A DNA stretch of 38,807 nt from Magnetovibrio sp. (GCA_028281525.1 JANQJR010000005.1:1-38807), one strand, 5' to 3'; counted from the first letter of the stretch, positions 1 to 9,776 are shown. Numbers and translations: made by a program. The notes: a model not told the origin generated them from the sequence alone.

Positions 1-1952
1 GGACCGGGGCCGTGCTCTTAGGTCTAGCGGTCACGGCGTGGGGGGTGCGCCGTCACATGGGCCTGAGCGTATTGACGATTGCGCTGCTGACGGTGTTGCT
101 CGGAATCGGATTGGCAGGGCTGCGCACCTGGTGGGTGGCGTCCTCGGTGATTGCTGGGGAGACCGGTCCGGTGCGCGTGACGGGCCAGGTGGAGCGGGTG
201 GAAACCCTGACCCACGGCTTGCGCGTGACCTTGGGCGGTTTGAGCATTTCGCGCATTCCCCCGGACGAGACGCCGAAGACAGTACGTGTGCGCCTGAACG
301 GCGTGCAACCGGATTTCGCCCCCGGCGATTGGTTGGAACTGCGCGCCCAGCTGCGCCCGCCACCGCCACCGGCGATGCCCGGCGCGTTCGACTTTCAGCG
401 CCAAAGCTATTTCCGCGAACTCGGCGGGGTCGGTTTCGCGTTTGGCGCGGCGGAAGTGGTGGGGCGTGCGCCAACGGGCGGCATCGCCAGTTTGGTCTTC
501 GCGTTCGAGCGCTTGCGCGTGAGATTGGGTGAGCGTGTGCGCACTACCATTGGCGGAACTGAGGGTGCGCTCGCCCAAGCTCTGATGACTGGAGAGCGCG
601 GCGCCATCCCGGAACATGTGATGGATGATGTGCGCGCCAGCGGTTTGGCGCATTTGTTGGCCATTTCCGGGCTGCACGTCGGACTGGTCACGGGCATCGT
701 ATTTTTCGCCGTGCGGGCCGTGTTTGCGGTGATTCCCTGGTTTGCGTTGCGTTACCCCATCAAGAAATGGGCGGCGGCGGTGGCCATCTGCGCGGCGTTC
801 GGCTACGCGTTGCTGGCGGGGGCTACGGTGCCGACCCAACGCGCGTTCCTGATGGTTTTCCTGGTTCTGGTGGCGGTGATGGCGGAACGTCAGGCGATCT
901 CCTTGCGTTCGGTGGCTTGGGCGGCGCTTTTGATCCTGCTGCTTGCACCGGAAAGCCTGCTGGGGGCGAGCTTCCAGATGTCATTCGCCGCTGTGGTGGC
1001 CTTGGTCTCGGTCTACGAAACACTGAAGCGGCGGGGCGTTTGGGCGCGTCCGGCGCAAACTTGGATCGGGCGTATCGCACGCTATGTGGGCGGCGTGGCG
1101 CTGACGACCCTGATTGCCGGGTTGGCGACCGGTTTGATCGCGGCTTTTCATTTTAACCGGGTCGCCGATTACGGGCTAGTGGCCAACGTGGTCGCGGTGC
1201 CGGTCACGGCGCTGTGGGTGATGCCCTGGGCGGTGGCGGCTTACGTCTTGATGCCGTTGGGGCTTGAACACCTGGCTTTGGCCCCCATGGCCTGGGGCGT
1301 CGAAGTGGTGTTGGCTGTTGCCCATGAAGTTGCGTCCTGGCCGGGTGCGGTGCGTTACGTTCCCGCGTTTCCGGTGTGGGGTCTCGCGTTGGCGGTTTTG
1401 GGCGCATTGTGGCTGGCGCTGTGGCGGGGGCGCGTGCGGGCCTGGGGGGCGCCGGTGATGGCGCTGGGGCTGTTGAGCTTCGCCGCCGCGACGCCGCCCG
1501 ATGTGTTGATCCACCAAGACGGCAAACTGGCCGCTGTGCGCACGCCGGATGGCGGCTATGCGGTTTCGACGCGCGCGAACGCCAAGTTCGAACGCGACAT
1601 TTGGTTGCGCCGCGCGGGACTGGTCCGGCGCCCCGCGCGCTGGGACCAAAGCGGCGATTGGATCCATTGTGACGGCCTGGGCTGTGTGTACCGCATCCAC
1701 GGACACAGCGTGGCGTTTGCCCGCACGCCGGAAGCGGCTCTGGAGGATTGCTGGACGGCGAACGTGCTGGTGGACCTTTCGTTTGCCCCGGCCCGAAACG
1801 ATGCATGTCCGGCGGCCGTTCGCATCGCGCCGCAAGACTTGGCACGCGAGGGTACGCACGCCCTGTGGCTGGACGCAGGTCGCGCACCGCGCATCGAGAC
1901 CGTCAACGCATGGCGCGGCAAGCGGCCGTGGGTGGTGCGAACGATACGTTAG
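1..1952 (+). CDS. comEC: ComEC/Rec2-family inner-membrane DNA uptake channel (5' truncated)
   Basis: ComEC forms the inner-membrane pore through which single-stranded DNA enters during natural transformation. The frame is open to the left edge of the window, so the N-terminus is missing. A GTG lies at 12, but family members usually have several tens more residues there. Counting from that GTG, residues 1-60 hold hydrophobic helices and an OB-like part follows. The competence domain spans about 180-460 and carries the family signature HLLAISGLHVGL near residue 213, followed by many membrane helices. The last 150 residues are soluble and resemble the degenerate C-terminal part of alphaproteobacterial ComEC. 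I see no HxHxDH metal motif, so that part is probably not an active beta-lactamase-fold nuclease. The family assignment is firm. Whether the organism is competent cannot be told from this gene alone. Confidence 0.9.
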   Translation, partial: TGAVLLGLAVTAWGVRRHMGLSVLTIALLTVLLGIGLAGLRTWWVASSVIAGETGPVRVTGQVERVETLTHGLRVTLGGLSISRIPPDETPKTVRVRLNGVQPDFAPGDWLELRAQLRPPPPPAMPGAFDFQRQSYFRELGGVGFAFGAAEVVGRAPTGGIASLVFAFERLRVRLGERVRTTIGGTEGALAQALMTGERGAIPEHVMDDVRASGLAHLLAISGLHVGLVTGIVFFAVRAVFAVIPWFALRYPIKKWAAAVAICAAFGYALLAGATVPTQRAFLMVFLVLVAVMAERQAISLRSVAWAALLILLLAPESLLGASFQMSFAAVVALVSVYETLKRRGVWARPAQTWIGRIARYVGGVALTTLIAGLATGLIAAFHFNRVADYGLVANVVAVPVTALWVMPWAVAAYVLMPLGLEHLALAPMAWGVEVVLAVAHEVASWPGAVRYVPAFPVWGLALAVLGALWLALWRGRVRAWGAPVMALGLLSFAAATPPDVLIHQDGKLAAVRTPDGGYAVSTRANAKFERDIWLRRAGLVRRPARWDQSGDWIHCDGLGCVYRIHGHSVAFARTPEAALEDCWTANVLVDLSFAPARNDACPAAVRIAPQDLAREGTHALWLDAGRAPRIETVNAWRGKRPWVVRTIR

Positions 1953-2073
1953 ATTTCTGTGTTATAGGATTGTGACGCTAGTCCATTTTGCATAAAATAC
2001 GTGCATCGGGCGACGATGGGACTGCCCCAACAACAAAAAACAATTTGGCTTTTGTTACCGGGAGTGGGGGCTC

Positions 2074-2862
2074 TTGTTACACACACGTGTCTTGATCGTG
2101 GACGACAGTCCAACGGTGTGCGAATTCATTGCGCGCGGTCTTACAGAGAAAAAGTACCAGACGCTCCAGGCTGTGCGTATGGAAGACGCACTGCGCTACG
2201 GTGGCGAGTTGGTGGATGTCGTGCTCACCGACATCATCATGCCGGGCATGAATGGGTATGAGGGTATCCGCCAAATCAAGCGCAATTGGCCCGACGTGCC
2301 GGTGATCGCCATGTCGGCGGGTGCGGGCGACGGCGGGCGCGACAAGACCCTCTTGAAGGCGCGCAACATCGGCGCCGACGCCATCTTGCAAAAGCCGTTT
2401 ACCATCCCTGATCTCATCCGCAAGATCGAATACTTGCTGAACAAGAGCGGCGGCACCCGGCGCACCCGTGTGCTGCTGGTTGAAGACAGCGCCGTGCAAC
2501 GCAAAGTCATGGCGCGCATGTTCGATTCCGCCAAATTCGAGGTCATGGAGGCTGAAACCGCCGAAGACGCGCTGGCCAGCAGAGACATCGTCGGCGTGGA
2601 TTTGCTGGTCACCGACATTTTTATGCCGGGCGAAGGCGGGATTTCAGTGATTCAGGTGATCCGCCAGAATTGGCCGAACATCCGCATCATCGCGGTGTCG
2701 GGGGGCTGGAAAGGTGAAATGGTCGGTGAACAAATTCTCTCCGCTGCTGAATTCGTGGGGGCGGACGCGGCGTTGAAAAAACCGTTCACGCCGGACCAGC
2801 TTCACGCCGTGGTCGATGAGGTCTTGGGCCGCGCAAACGAAGAAAATTCCGCAACAGCTTAG
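2074..2862 (+). CDS. Tandem two-receiver response regulator without output domain
   Basis: This 262-aa protein is made of two CheY-like receiver domains and nothing else. REC1 (about 4-125) has the acidic pair in VLIVDDS, the phospho-acceptor D53 in LTDIIMPGMNG and the conserved lysine K107 in QKPF. REC2 (about 131-250) has E137/D138, the phospho-acceptor D181 in VTDIFMPGEGG and K236 in KKPF. Both sets of catalytic residues look intact, so both could be phosphorylated. The start is TTG at 2074, preceded by a GGGAG at 2060-2064; no better start lies nearby. No histidine kinase is adjacent, so the partner is unknown. With no DNA-binding or enzymatic output, a phosphorelay, motility or protein-interaction role is likely, but that is inference. 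It lies 121 bp after comEC on the same strand. Confidence 0.85.
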   Translation: MLHTRVLIVDDSPTVCEFIARGLTEKKYQTLQAVRMEDALRYGGELVDVVLTDIIMPGMNGYEGIRQIKRNWPDVPVIAMSAGAGDGGRDKTLLKARNIGADAILQKPFTIPDLIRKIEYLLNKSGGTRRTRVLLVEDSAVQRKVMARMFDSAKFEVMEAETAEDALASRDIVGVDLLVTDIFMPGEGGISVIQVIRQNWPNIRIIAVSGGWKGEMVGEQILSAAEFVGADAALKKPFTPDQLHAVVDEVLGRANEENSATA

Positions 2863-2968
2863 ATTCACGGGAGGCCTACCTTGCTTGGCGGGCATCTTCG
2901 GACGCCTCCGTGCTTTTCAGACGCCGTTTCGCCTTTCATAGCTGAAGACACGGCCCTGAGCTCCCGCG

Positions 2969-4339
2969 CTACACCACCCCGTAGGCCAGCATGGCGTCGG
3001 CGACTTTTTTGAAGCCCGCAATGTTGGCGCCTTTGACGTAATCGACCGGACCATGGCCGTCCGGATCGCCGTCAAGCGCCCCGTATTCGACACACCGCCT
3101 ATGAATGCCCGCCATCAGTTCCTTCAGTTTTTCCTGCAGGTCGTCTTCGGTCCAGGTGAGGCGTGCGGCGTTTTGGCTCATCTCCAGACCCGACATGGCG
3201 ACACCACCGGCGTTCGCCGCCTTGCCCGGCGCGAACATGATGCCGGCGTCCTTGAAGACTTTCACACCCTCTAGGTCGGTGGGCATATTTGCGCCTTCGG
3301 CGACGGCGATACATCCCTGGCGCATCAGGGTCTTCGCATCCTCGGCCCCCAGTTCGTTTTGGGTCGCGCAAGGTGCGGCCAGATCGCATGAAATCCCCCA
3401 GGGCTTTTCGCCCTCATGGAAGGTGGCGGACGGGAAGGCCTCTACGTAATCGGCGATACGGCCCCGGCGGCGGGTCTTGTGTGTTTTCACCCAGTCGATT
3501 TTTTCCAAGTCGATGCCGTCCGGGTCGTGAATGAACCCACCGCTGTCCGACAGGGTCAATACCTTGCCGCCCAGATGGCAGACTTTCTCCGCCGCATGGG
3601 TGGCCACGTTGCCGGATCCCGATATGACGCAGGTCTTGCCTTCGATGCTGTCGCTGCGACGCTCCAACATGTCCTGCATGAAGTAAATCACGCCATAGCC
3701 GGTGGCCTCTGTGCGGACCAGGGAACCGCCGAACTCCAAGCCTTTACCGGTCAACACCCCGGTGAACTGGTTGGTGATCCGTTTATATTGGCCAAACATG
3801 TAGCCGATTTCCCGCGCGCCGACGCCGATATCGCCGGCCGGGATGTCGACGTCGTCGCCCACATGGCGATAAAGTTCGGTCATGAAGGACTGGCAAAACC
3901 GCATGACTTCATGGTCCGATTTGCCCTTGGGATTGAAATTGGAGCCCCCCTTGCCGCCGCCCATGGGTAGGCCCGTCAGGCTGTTTTTAAAGGTCTGTTC
4001 AAAGGCCAGGAATTTCAAAATGCTCTCGTTGACGCTGGGGTGAAAGCGCAAACCGCCTTTGTAAGGACCGATGGCGTTGTTGTTTTGCACCCGCCAGCCG
4101 CGCTGCACCCGGATGTTGTTGTTGTCATCTTCCCAGCACACACGAAACGACACGACCCGGTCTGGCTCCGCCACGCGTCGAAGGATTTGGTATTCGTGGT
4201 ATTCTTCCTTGTCCTCGATGAAGTCAAAAATGTCCTGCGCCACCTCGTGAACCGCCTGGACGAACTCGGGCTGGCCGGTATTACGCCGAGACACGCCCGC
4301 GATGAATTCTTCCAAGTTGACGTGATCGGTAACGGCCAT
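2969..4339 (-). CDS. gdhA: Glutamate dehydrogenase, NADP-type
   Basis: This enzyme interconverts 2-oxoglutarate plus ammonium and glutamate in the cytoplasm, linking carbon and nitrogen metabolism. The 456-aa length matches the hexameric, about 450-residue NADP-dependent class (EC 1.4.1.4). Visible motifs are GPYKGGLRFH at 91-100 and the catalytic lysine K130 in LPMGGGKGG. A Rossmann-type GSGNVA lies in the second half, and the family DIPAGDIGVGAREIG stretch is present. The ATG at 4339 is preceded on the minus strand by AGGAG eight bases upstream, which supports this start. The gene stands alone, with convergent neighbours at its 3' side (response regulator) and 275 bp of noncoding or small-gene DNA at its 5' side. 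Coenzyme preference is inferred from length and overall similarity, not from a tested residue. Confidence 0.95.
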   Translation of the reverse strand: MAVTDHVNLEEFIAGVSRRNTGQPEFVQAVHEVAQDIFDFIEDKEEYHEYQILRRVAEPDRVVSFRVCWEDDNNNIRVQRGWRVQNNNAIGPYKGGLRFHPSVNESILKFLAFEQTFKNSLTGLPMGGGKGGSNFNPKGKSDHEVMRFCQSFMTELYRHVGDDVDIPAGDIGVGAREIGYMFGQYKRITNQFTGVLTGKGLEFGGSLVRTEATGYGVIYFMQDMLERRSDSIEGKTCVISGSGNVATHAAEKVCHLGGKVLTLSDSGGFIHDPDGIDLEKIDWVKTHKTRRRGRIADYVEAFPSATFHEGEKPWGISCDLAAPCATQNELGAEDAKTLMRQGCIAVAEGANMPTDLEGVKVFKDAGIMFAPGKAANAGGVAMSGLEMSQNAARLTWTEDDLQEKLKELMAGIHRRCVEYGALDGDPDGHGPVDYVKGANIAGFKKVADAMLAYGVV

Positions 4340-4443
4340 GCATCGGTCTCCTGATCATGAGGTGTATGGTTGCGGTCATGTCGTCTCGTCCGGGTGAAAA
4401 AGCGCCCCGTCCGCTAAACATATATAAACATCAGGGAGGACAT

Positions 4444-4575
4444 ATGCACATCAGGAAGGAAGTGCGAAAGCCGTTCTCTGCAGAGCCCCAAAGCCGCTTG
4501 AAAGCGGAGACGCGCTTCCGGCGCGCTTTTTCCTGGGCGGAAACGTGTTTTCGCAAACCAAACACGCAATCATGA
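4444..4575 (+). CDS. Possible 43-aa small basic protein (or small RNA)
   Basis: A short ORF lies in the 275-bp gap between gdhA and lexA, on the strand opposite both. It has a textbook ribosome binding site, GGGAGGA at 4434-4440, just before ATG at 4444. A TATATAA stretch at 4421-4427 could be part of a promoter. The 43-residue product is rich in Arg and Lys and has no recognisable domain, signal peptide or membrane helix. A GC-rich hairpin followed by five T lies inside the frame at 4511-4530. Transcription may therefore end before the stop codon, which would favour a short noncoding RNA over a protein. I do not recognise it. Confidence is low that it is translated. Confidence 0.3.
   Translation: MHIRKEVRKPFSAEPQSRLKAETRFRRAFSWAETCFRKPNTQS
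4511..4533 (+). terminator. Hairpin plus T-run, candidate intrinsic terminator
   Basis: CGCGC at 4511-4515 and GCGCG at 4521-4525 form a 5-bp all-GC stem with a TTCCG loop. CTTTTTCC follows. The stem is short but the shape is that of a rho-independent terminator reading rightward. It lies within the small ORF at 4444-4575. Confidence 0.5.
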
Positions 4576-4614
4576 TATCCGGGCATGAGGCCCGGGCCTG
4601 GCCGGAATTACGAA

Positions 4615-5352
4615 TCAATACTTGCGGATCAGACCCACCAAGCGGCCTTGCACCTGCACGCGGTCCGGGCCGAAAATGCGGGTTTCATAGGCCGGGTTGG
4701 CCGGTTCCAGCGCCACCTTGTCGCCCTTTTTGTGGATGTACTTGAGCGTCGCTTCCTCGTTGTCCACCAGTGCCACGACGATGGCGCCGTTTTCCGTGCG
4801 TTGGGTTTTTTGGATGACCACCGTGTCGCCATCGAAAATGCCCGCGTCGATCATGGAATCGCCGTCCACCTCCAAACAGTAGTGTTCGCCCCCCGCCAGC
4901 ATGCTGGGCGGCACGTCGACGAACGAAGAGGGGTCTGAAATCGCCTCGATCGGTGTGCCGGCGGCGATGCGTCCCAACATCGGCAGTTCCGTGGTGTTGT
5001 CGGGGGCGTTGTCCGGCGCGGTGTGCGCGGGCGTCGGCTTCGCACCGAAGTCGCCCCGAACTACATTTTCAGGAGTCACGTTGGCGGGCAGGGTGGATGC
5101 GGTTTGTTCGGCATCTTTCGCATGGCCGCGCCCGACGTTTTCCGGCATCTTGAGGATTTCCAGGGCGCGCGCGCGGTGCGGCAGACGGCGGATGAAGCCG
5201 CGTTCCTCCAACCCGCTGATGAGACGATGGATGCCGGACTTGGACTTCAGGCCCAATGCGTCCTTCATTTCGTCGAAGGACGGCGGCACGCCCGCCTCGC
5301 GGATGCGTTTGTCGATGAGCATCAATAGCTCGTACTGTTTTTGGGTCAGCAT
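4615..5352 (-). CDS. lexA: LexA SOS repressor
   Basis: LexA represses DNA-damage genes and inactivates itself by RecA-stimulated self-cleavage. I choose the ATG at 5352 (protein [10 protein letters not shown]..., 245 aa), because LexA proteins begin there; an upstream extension to 5421 is open but unlike the family. Residues 1-65 form the winged-helix DNA-binding domain. A linker of about 55 residues, longer than in E. coli and rich in Pro/Ala/Thr, follows. The S24 peptidase domain carries the Ala131-Gly132 cleavage bond in GRIAAGTP, catalytic S166 in GDSM and K204 in ATLKYI. An SOS box lies about 80 bp upstream of the start, so autorepression is expected. Downstream on the minus strand is a CCGGGC/GCCCGG hairpin (4579-4595) without a T-run. 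Confidence 0.95.
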   Translation of the reverse strand: MLTQKQYELLMLIDKRIREAGVPPSFDEMKDALGLKSKSGIHRLISGLEERGFIRRLPHRARALEILKMPENVGRGHAKDAEQTASTLPANVTPENVVRGDFGAKPTPAHTAPDNAPDNTTELPMLGRIAAGTPIEAISDPSSFVDVPPSMLAGGEHYCLEVDGDSMIDAGIFDGDTVVIQKTQRTENGAIVVALVDNEEATLKYIHKKGDKVALEPANPAYETRIFGPDRVQVQGRLVGLIRKY

Positions 5353-5430
5353 CGCATTTTCCCGGCTGCGCACAGGGCTGGCCCATGCAGAACAATCCCG
5401 TACAGAACAAAACAAAAACACTTGTATTTT

Positions 5431-5445
5431 GTTCTACTTTAGTTC
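5431..5445. promoter_or_regulatory. LexA operator (alphaproteobacterial SOS box)
   Basis: GTTC at 5431-5434, seven bases, then GTTC at 5442-5445. This direct repeat GTTC-N7-GTTC is the known alphaproteobacterial LexA site. It lies in the 176-bp divergent region between lexA (-) and the lipoprotein gene at 5529 (+). A weaker half-matching site (GAAC-N7-AAAC, 5405-5419) is nearby. LexA autoregulation is the simplest reading; an effect on the lipoprotein gene is possible. Confidence 0.85.
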
Positions 5446-5528
5446 GCATGCGCCGTCAAGGGGCGAAAGCGCGGTTTTGCGTTGCATCCGAGTTGCTTGG
5501 GCCGTCAGACTAAGCCCATAATATATGC

Positions 5529-5939
5529 ATGAGACGATTTTATCCCGGATGGATGGCGTTTGCGTGCTTGGCAGGCTTGGGATTGGCGGCGTGCGGAGGA
5601 GAAGACGCGCGTTTCGAGCCCGAAGTGCATCACTGCGCCGCCGTGGCCGGGCTTGCCAGCGAAGATTTTGGGGAGATCACCGTCACCCGTGTCAATTCTT
5701 GGATGCTGGAAGACGTGCGCAGCGTACAGCTCAATTTCGATTATGCTCCCGGGGGCGCGCTCAAGAGCGGCTACATCGTCTGTGCGTACGATTTCAATCT
5801 CAGCCTGCGCGCCGATCCTGAACGCGTGCCGAAGGCAAAAAGCGTTTATTATAAAGGACGTTACTTTTCCGCCGGTGAACTGAGCTACGTCAACACATCA
5901 CCTTTCCGGCCCGCTCCGGAATTTAAGATTAGCCCATAA
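5529..5939 (+). CDS. Small predicted lipoprotein of unknown function
   Basis: This 136-aa protein starts with a short basic N-terminus and a hydrophobic stretch ending in the lipobox L19-A-A-C22. It should therefore be lipidated at Cys22 and anchored in an envelope membrane. The mature part has alternating hydrophobic residues suggesting beta strands (for example ITVTRVN and VQLNFDYAPGG) and two further cysteines (C36 and one in the YIVCAYDF stretch). I do not recognise the family. A TATAAT-like stretch, CATAATATAT, lies just upstream at 5517-5526, and the gene shares its upstream region with lexA. It is a single-gene unit; the stop codon overlaps a 9-bp stem-loop that may end the transcript. 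Confidence 0.7.
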   Translation: MRRFYPGWMAFACLAGLGLAACGGEDARFEPEVHHCAAVAGLASEDFGEITVTRVNSWMLEDVRSVQLNFDYAPGGALKSGYIVCAYDFNLSLRADPERVPKAKSVYYKGRYFSAGELSYVNTSPFRPAPEFKISP

Positions 5940-5970
5940 CTCTTAATTTATGGGTTGTGGGCCGTTTTTG
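5931..5970 (+). terminator. Stem-loop at the end of the lipoprotein gene
   Basis: AGCCCATAA (5931-5939, which contains the stop codon) pairs with TTATGGGTT (5948-5956) over 9 bp with one G-T pair. The loop is 8 bases. A run of five T follows only about 10 bases later, so it is a weak terminator candidate. The remaining AT-rich bases up to 6095 show nothing else I can name. Confidence 0.35.
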
Positions 5971-6095
5971 CCCCGATGGGTGCCAGTTTTCGCGAATTTG
6001 ATAAAAATCGCCTTTTTTGGGGTCAAAATCAGCAAAAATAGACAAGAAAATGCCTGTTTTCGACATTTTTGGATTTTGGTGGAACGCCCCAGGCC

Positions 6096-7310
6096 TCAAA
6101 GGGACACGCGCCCGGACCTGAGTGGAATGATTTCGACCGTTTCACCCGCACTGCGCGCCGGATCGAAAGGGGGACGGATCACCAGGCCGTCGGCTTCGGC
6201 GAACTTGGCCAGCATGGCGCTGTCTTGCTTGGAAAAGACGTGCGCGACCAGATCGCCGTTTGCAGCTGTGCTCAACGTCGCGCGCGAGTATTCCTGGCGT
6301 TGGTCGTTTTCCGGCACCGCCTCGCCGAGTTTCGCGGTCATGACGGGCGTGTCGTCAGCCTTGAGCCCCAGCATGGCGTCCATGGCGGCGCGCAGGAACA
6401 CCGCCGAGCTGACCCCGACGGAAACGGGGTTGCCGGGCATGCCCATCACCGGCGTGCCGTCGAGCAAGCCGAAGATCACTGGTTTGCCGGGACGCATAGC
6501 AACCTTTGTGAATTTCACGTCCATGCCTTCCTGGCCCAGGACCTTGCCCACCAGATCGTAATCGCCCACCGACGCGCCGCCGATGGTGACCAGCAGGTCG
6601 GCTTCTTGGACCGAGCGCACCAGACGGGTCAGCGAGTCTTCATCGTCTCGCGCAATGCCCAGGTCCAACGGTACGCCGCCGAACGCTTTCACGGTGGCCG
6701 CCAACATCACGGAGTTGGAGCTGATGATCTGGTTGTCGCCCAGTTCATCGCCCGGCATCACCACTTCGTTGCCGGTGGCGATGATGGCGATGCGCGGTTG
6801 GCGTTTAACAGTGACCCACGGTACGTTGGCGGCCGCCGCCAATCCGACGTCACGCGCGGTTAACACGCGGCCCGCTTTGAGCAGAACCTCGCCCGCTTTG
6901 AAATCCAGGCCGGCGGGGCGGATGAAGCGGCCCGCAGGTGCGGTGTCCAGCACTTTGACGGTATCTCCATCGCGCTCGGTGTCTTCTTGGATGATGATGG
7001 TGTCGGCGCCTTGAGGCACCGGCGCGCCGGTGAAGATGCGTACGGCTTCACCCGCACCGACTTCGCCATCATAGCTGCCGCCCGCCGGGCTTTCACCGAC
7101 GACCGTGAGGTTCGCGGGTACGTTTTTCACGTCATCTTGGCGCACCGCGTAGGCGTCCATGGCCGACACGTCCGCCCACGGTTGGGTCAGGCGGGCGGTG
7201 ATGTCTTGCGCCAAAACGCGACCGAGCGCATCGGGCAGCATGACTTGCTCGTCACAAGTCTCGCTCATATGGGAAAGGATGATGTCGAAGGCCTCAGAGA
7301 CGGAGATCAT
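6096..7310 (-). CDS. moeA: Molybdopterin molybdenumtransferase MoeA
   Basis: MoeA inserts molybdate into adenylylated molybdopterin in the last step of molybdenum cofactor synthesis. The 404-aa length is normal. Residues 1-140 contain MoeA domains I/II, with the family stretch SAMDAYAV (usually SxMDGYA) near residue 49. The MPT-binding MogA-like domain at about 175-325 carries IGGASVGDYD and GMPGNPVS, both hallmarks. Domain IV closes the protein. Its ATG directly abuts the TAA of moaC, so the two are probably translationally coupled. It is the last gene of the trpG-trpD-trpC-moaC-moeA string. This trp-moa linkage is common in alphaproteobacteria and does not imply a shared pathway. Confidence 0.96.
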   Translation of the reverse strand: MISVSEAFDIILSHMSETCDEQVMLPDALGRVLAQDITARLTQPWADVSAMDAYAVRQDDVKNVPANLTVVGESPAGGSYDGEVGAGEAVRIFTGAPVPQGADTIIIQEDTERDGDTVKVLDTAPAGRFIRPAGLDFKAGEVLLKAGRVLTARDVGLAAAANVPWVTVKRQPRIAIIATGNEVVMPGDELGDNQIISSNSVMLAATVKAFGGVPLDLGIARDDEDSLTRLVRSVQEADLLVTIGGASVGDYDLVGKVLGQEGMDVKFTKVAMRPGKPVIFGLLDGTPVMGMPGNPVSVGVSSAVFLRAAMDAMLGLKADDTPVMTAKLGEAVPENDQRQEYSRATLSTAANGDLVAHVFSKQDSAMLAKFAEADGLVIRPPFDPARSAGETVEIIPLRSGRVSL

Positions 7311-7817
7311 TTAATCAGCCTTGTACTCGCCGGACTTGCCGCCGGCCTTGTGCACCAGGCGCACGTCGGTGATGCGCATAGCCTTGTCCACCGATTTACA
7401 CATGTCGTAGACCGTAAGCGCGGCGACGGAGACGGCGGTGAGCGCTTCCATCTCCACGCCGGTTTGGCCGCTCAGCTTGCAGGTGGCTTCGATGTCCACG
7501 GCGCTGCGCTCCGGGTCCGGTGTCAGTTCCACCTTCACCGAGGTCAGCATCAGGGGATGGCACAGCGGAATCAGATCGGGCGTTTTCTTCGCACCCATGA
7601 TGCCAGCCAGCTGCGCCACGCTCAGCACGTCGCCTTTTTTGAAGCCGCGCTCCTGGATTTTCTGCAGCGTTTCAGCGGCCATGAGCACGGAGCCTCGCGC
7701 CGTGGCGGTGCGCTCTGTCGCAGACTTTGCGCCCACGTCGACCATGCGGGCGTTGCCGTCTTCGTCGATGTGGGTGAAGTCACCCCCCTGGCCGGAACTT
7801 TGATCGGAATTAGGCAT
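7311..7817 (-). CDS. moaC: Cyclic pyranopterin monophosphate synthase MoaC
   Basis: MoaC acts with MoaA to turn GTP into cyclic pyranopterin monophosphate, the first molybdenum cofactor intermediate. The 168-aa protein has the family motifs [13 protein letters not shown] (about 77-89) and [17 protein letters not shown] (about 119-135), the latter with the catalytic acidic region. The first 15 residues are polar and probably disordered. Its ATG overlaps the trpC stop by 8 bases (ATGCCTAA), indicating a tight operon. The 3' end abuts moeA. Identification is secure. Confidence 0.96.
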   Translation of the reverse strand: MPNSDQSSGQGGDFTHIDEDGNARMVDVGAKSATERTATARGSVLMAAETLQKIQERGFKKGDVLSVAQLAGIMGAKKTPDLIPLCHPLMLTSVKVELTPDPERSAVDIEATCKLSGQTGVEMEALTAVSVAALTVYDMCKSVDKAMRITDVRLVHKAGGKSGEYKAD

Positions 7818-8610
7818 GATGCGTTCCCAGAATGGCGCGGGCCGCCGTTTCCACGTCGTCTTGGCGCATCAAGCTTTCACCAATCAAGAAGCAATACGCA
7901 CCGGCTTTGGCCATGCGTTCCAGGTCCTCGGCGCTGTTCAGCCCGCTCTCTGAGACCAAAATGCGGCCCTGGGGCATCATCTCCGCCAGTTGTTCCGTGG
8001 TGGCGATGTCGGTCACCATGGTCTTCAGGTCGCGGTTGTTGACGCCGATCAGTTCGGTCCGGAGTTTCAGGGCGCGGCTCATCTCTTCGGCGTTGTGCAC
8101 CTCCACCAGCACGTCCATGCCGAGCTTGCGCGCCTCGCTTTCCAGCTCTTTCGCTTGATCGTCGCCGAGCGACGCCATGATCAGTAAGATGCAATCCGCG
8201 CCCATGGCGCGGGCCTCGTACACCTGGTAGGGGTCGAGCATGAAATCCTTGCGCAGCACCGGCAGGTTGACCGCGTTGCGAGCCTCGGGCAGGTAAGCGT
8301 CGGAGCCTTGGAAATACTTTTCATCCGTCAACACCGACAGGCAGGTCGCGCCGCCGCGTTCGTAGGCCTTCGCCAGTTCCTCAGGTTTGAAGTCTTCGCG
8401 GATCAGGCCCTTTGACGGTGAGGCCTTTTTGATTTCCGCGATCAGGCCGTACTGGTCGTCGGCGACGGCGTAACGCAGCGCCCGGATGAAGCCGCGCGGC
8501 GCGGACGCGTGACTGACCGCCAGTTCCACGTCTTCCTGGCTGCGTTTTTCCTTACAGCTGGCGATGTGTTCCAGCTTGTAGGCGTTGATTTCGTCGAGAA
8601 TGGTCGCCAT
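7810..8610 (-). CDS. trpC: Indole-3-glycerol phosphate synthase TrpC
   Basis: TrpC closes the indole ring, converting CdRP to indole-3-glycerol phosphate. The 266-aa TIM-barrel protein has [12 protein letters not shown] (about 57-68) with the substrate-binding lysine, LPVLRKDF (about 117-124) with the catalytic lysine, [13 protein letters not shown] and VSESG. It is a monofunctional TrpC without a fused TrpF. It lies 104 bp after trpD, a gap filled with dyad symmetries, and overlaps moaC by 8 bases. Confidence 0.97.
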   Translation of the reverse strand: MATILDEINAYKLEHIASCKEKRSQEDVELAVSHASAPRGFIRALRYAVADDQYGLIAEIKKASPSKGLIREDFKPEELAKAYERGGATCLSVLTDEKYFQGSDAYLPEARNAVNLPVLRKDFMLDPYQVYEARAMGADCILLIMASLGDDQAKELESEARKLGMDVLVEVHNAEEMSRALKLRTELIGVNNRDLKTMVTDIATTEQLAEMMPQGRILVSESGLNSAEDLERMAKAGAYCFLIGESLMRQDDVETAARAILGTHHA

Positions 8611-8615
8611 CCCCT

Positions 8616-8672
8616 AATCCTCCAATCTTTGATTGGATAGGATTGGGAGGACCGCTTCGAAGGGCGAAGTCC
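8616..8672. repeat. Two dyad symmetries in the trpD-trpC gap
   Basis: First dyad: AATCCT+CCAATC (8616-8627), loop TTT, then GATTGG+AT+AGGATT (8631-8644). That is 12 paired bases with a 2-base bulge. Second dyad: GGA..CTTCG (8649-8659) pairing with CGAAG..TCC (8665-8672) around AAGGG. Either could fold in the trp transcript. They may affect RNA stability or be REP-like elements; no T-run follows, so termination is unlikely. Confidence 0.55.
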
Positions 8673-8714
8673 TAAGGGGGGTAAGAATTGAAGGCTTATT
8701 CATCGGCATGTTTC

Positions 8715-9776
<1,062 letters not shown>

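Noticed and set aside
24-839. Long minus-strand open frames antisense to comEC, copA, ppiD, pyrG and the pdh genes
   Set aside because: They mirror high-GC coding DNA, have Arg/His/Gly-rich composition and no domains; each lies opposite a clearly identified gene.
2866-2912. GGGAGGC...GCCTCC inverted repeat after the response regulator as a terminator
   Set aside because: Loop is about 28 bases, the stem is imperfect and no T-run follows.
4579-4595. CCGGGC-ATGAG-GCCCGG hairpin as the lexA terminator
   Set aside because: The stem is good but no T-run follows on the minus strand, so I only mention it with lexA.
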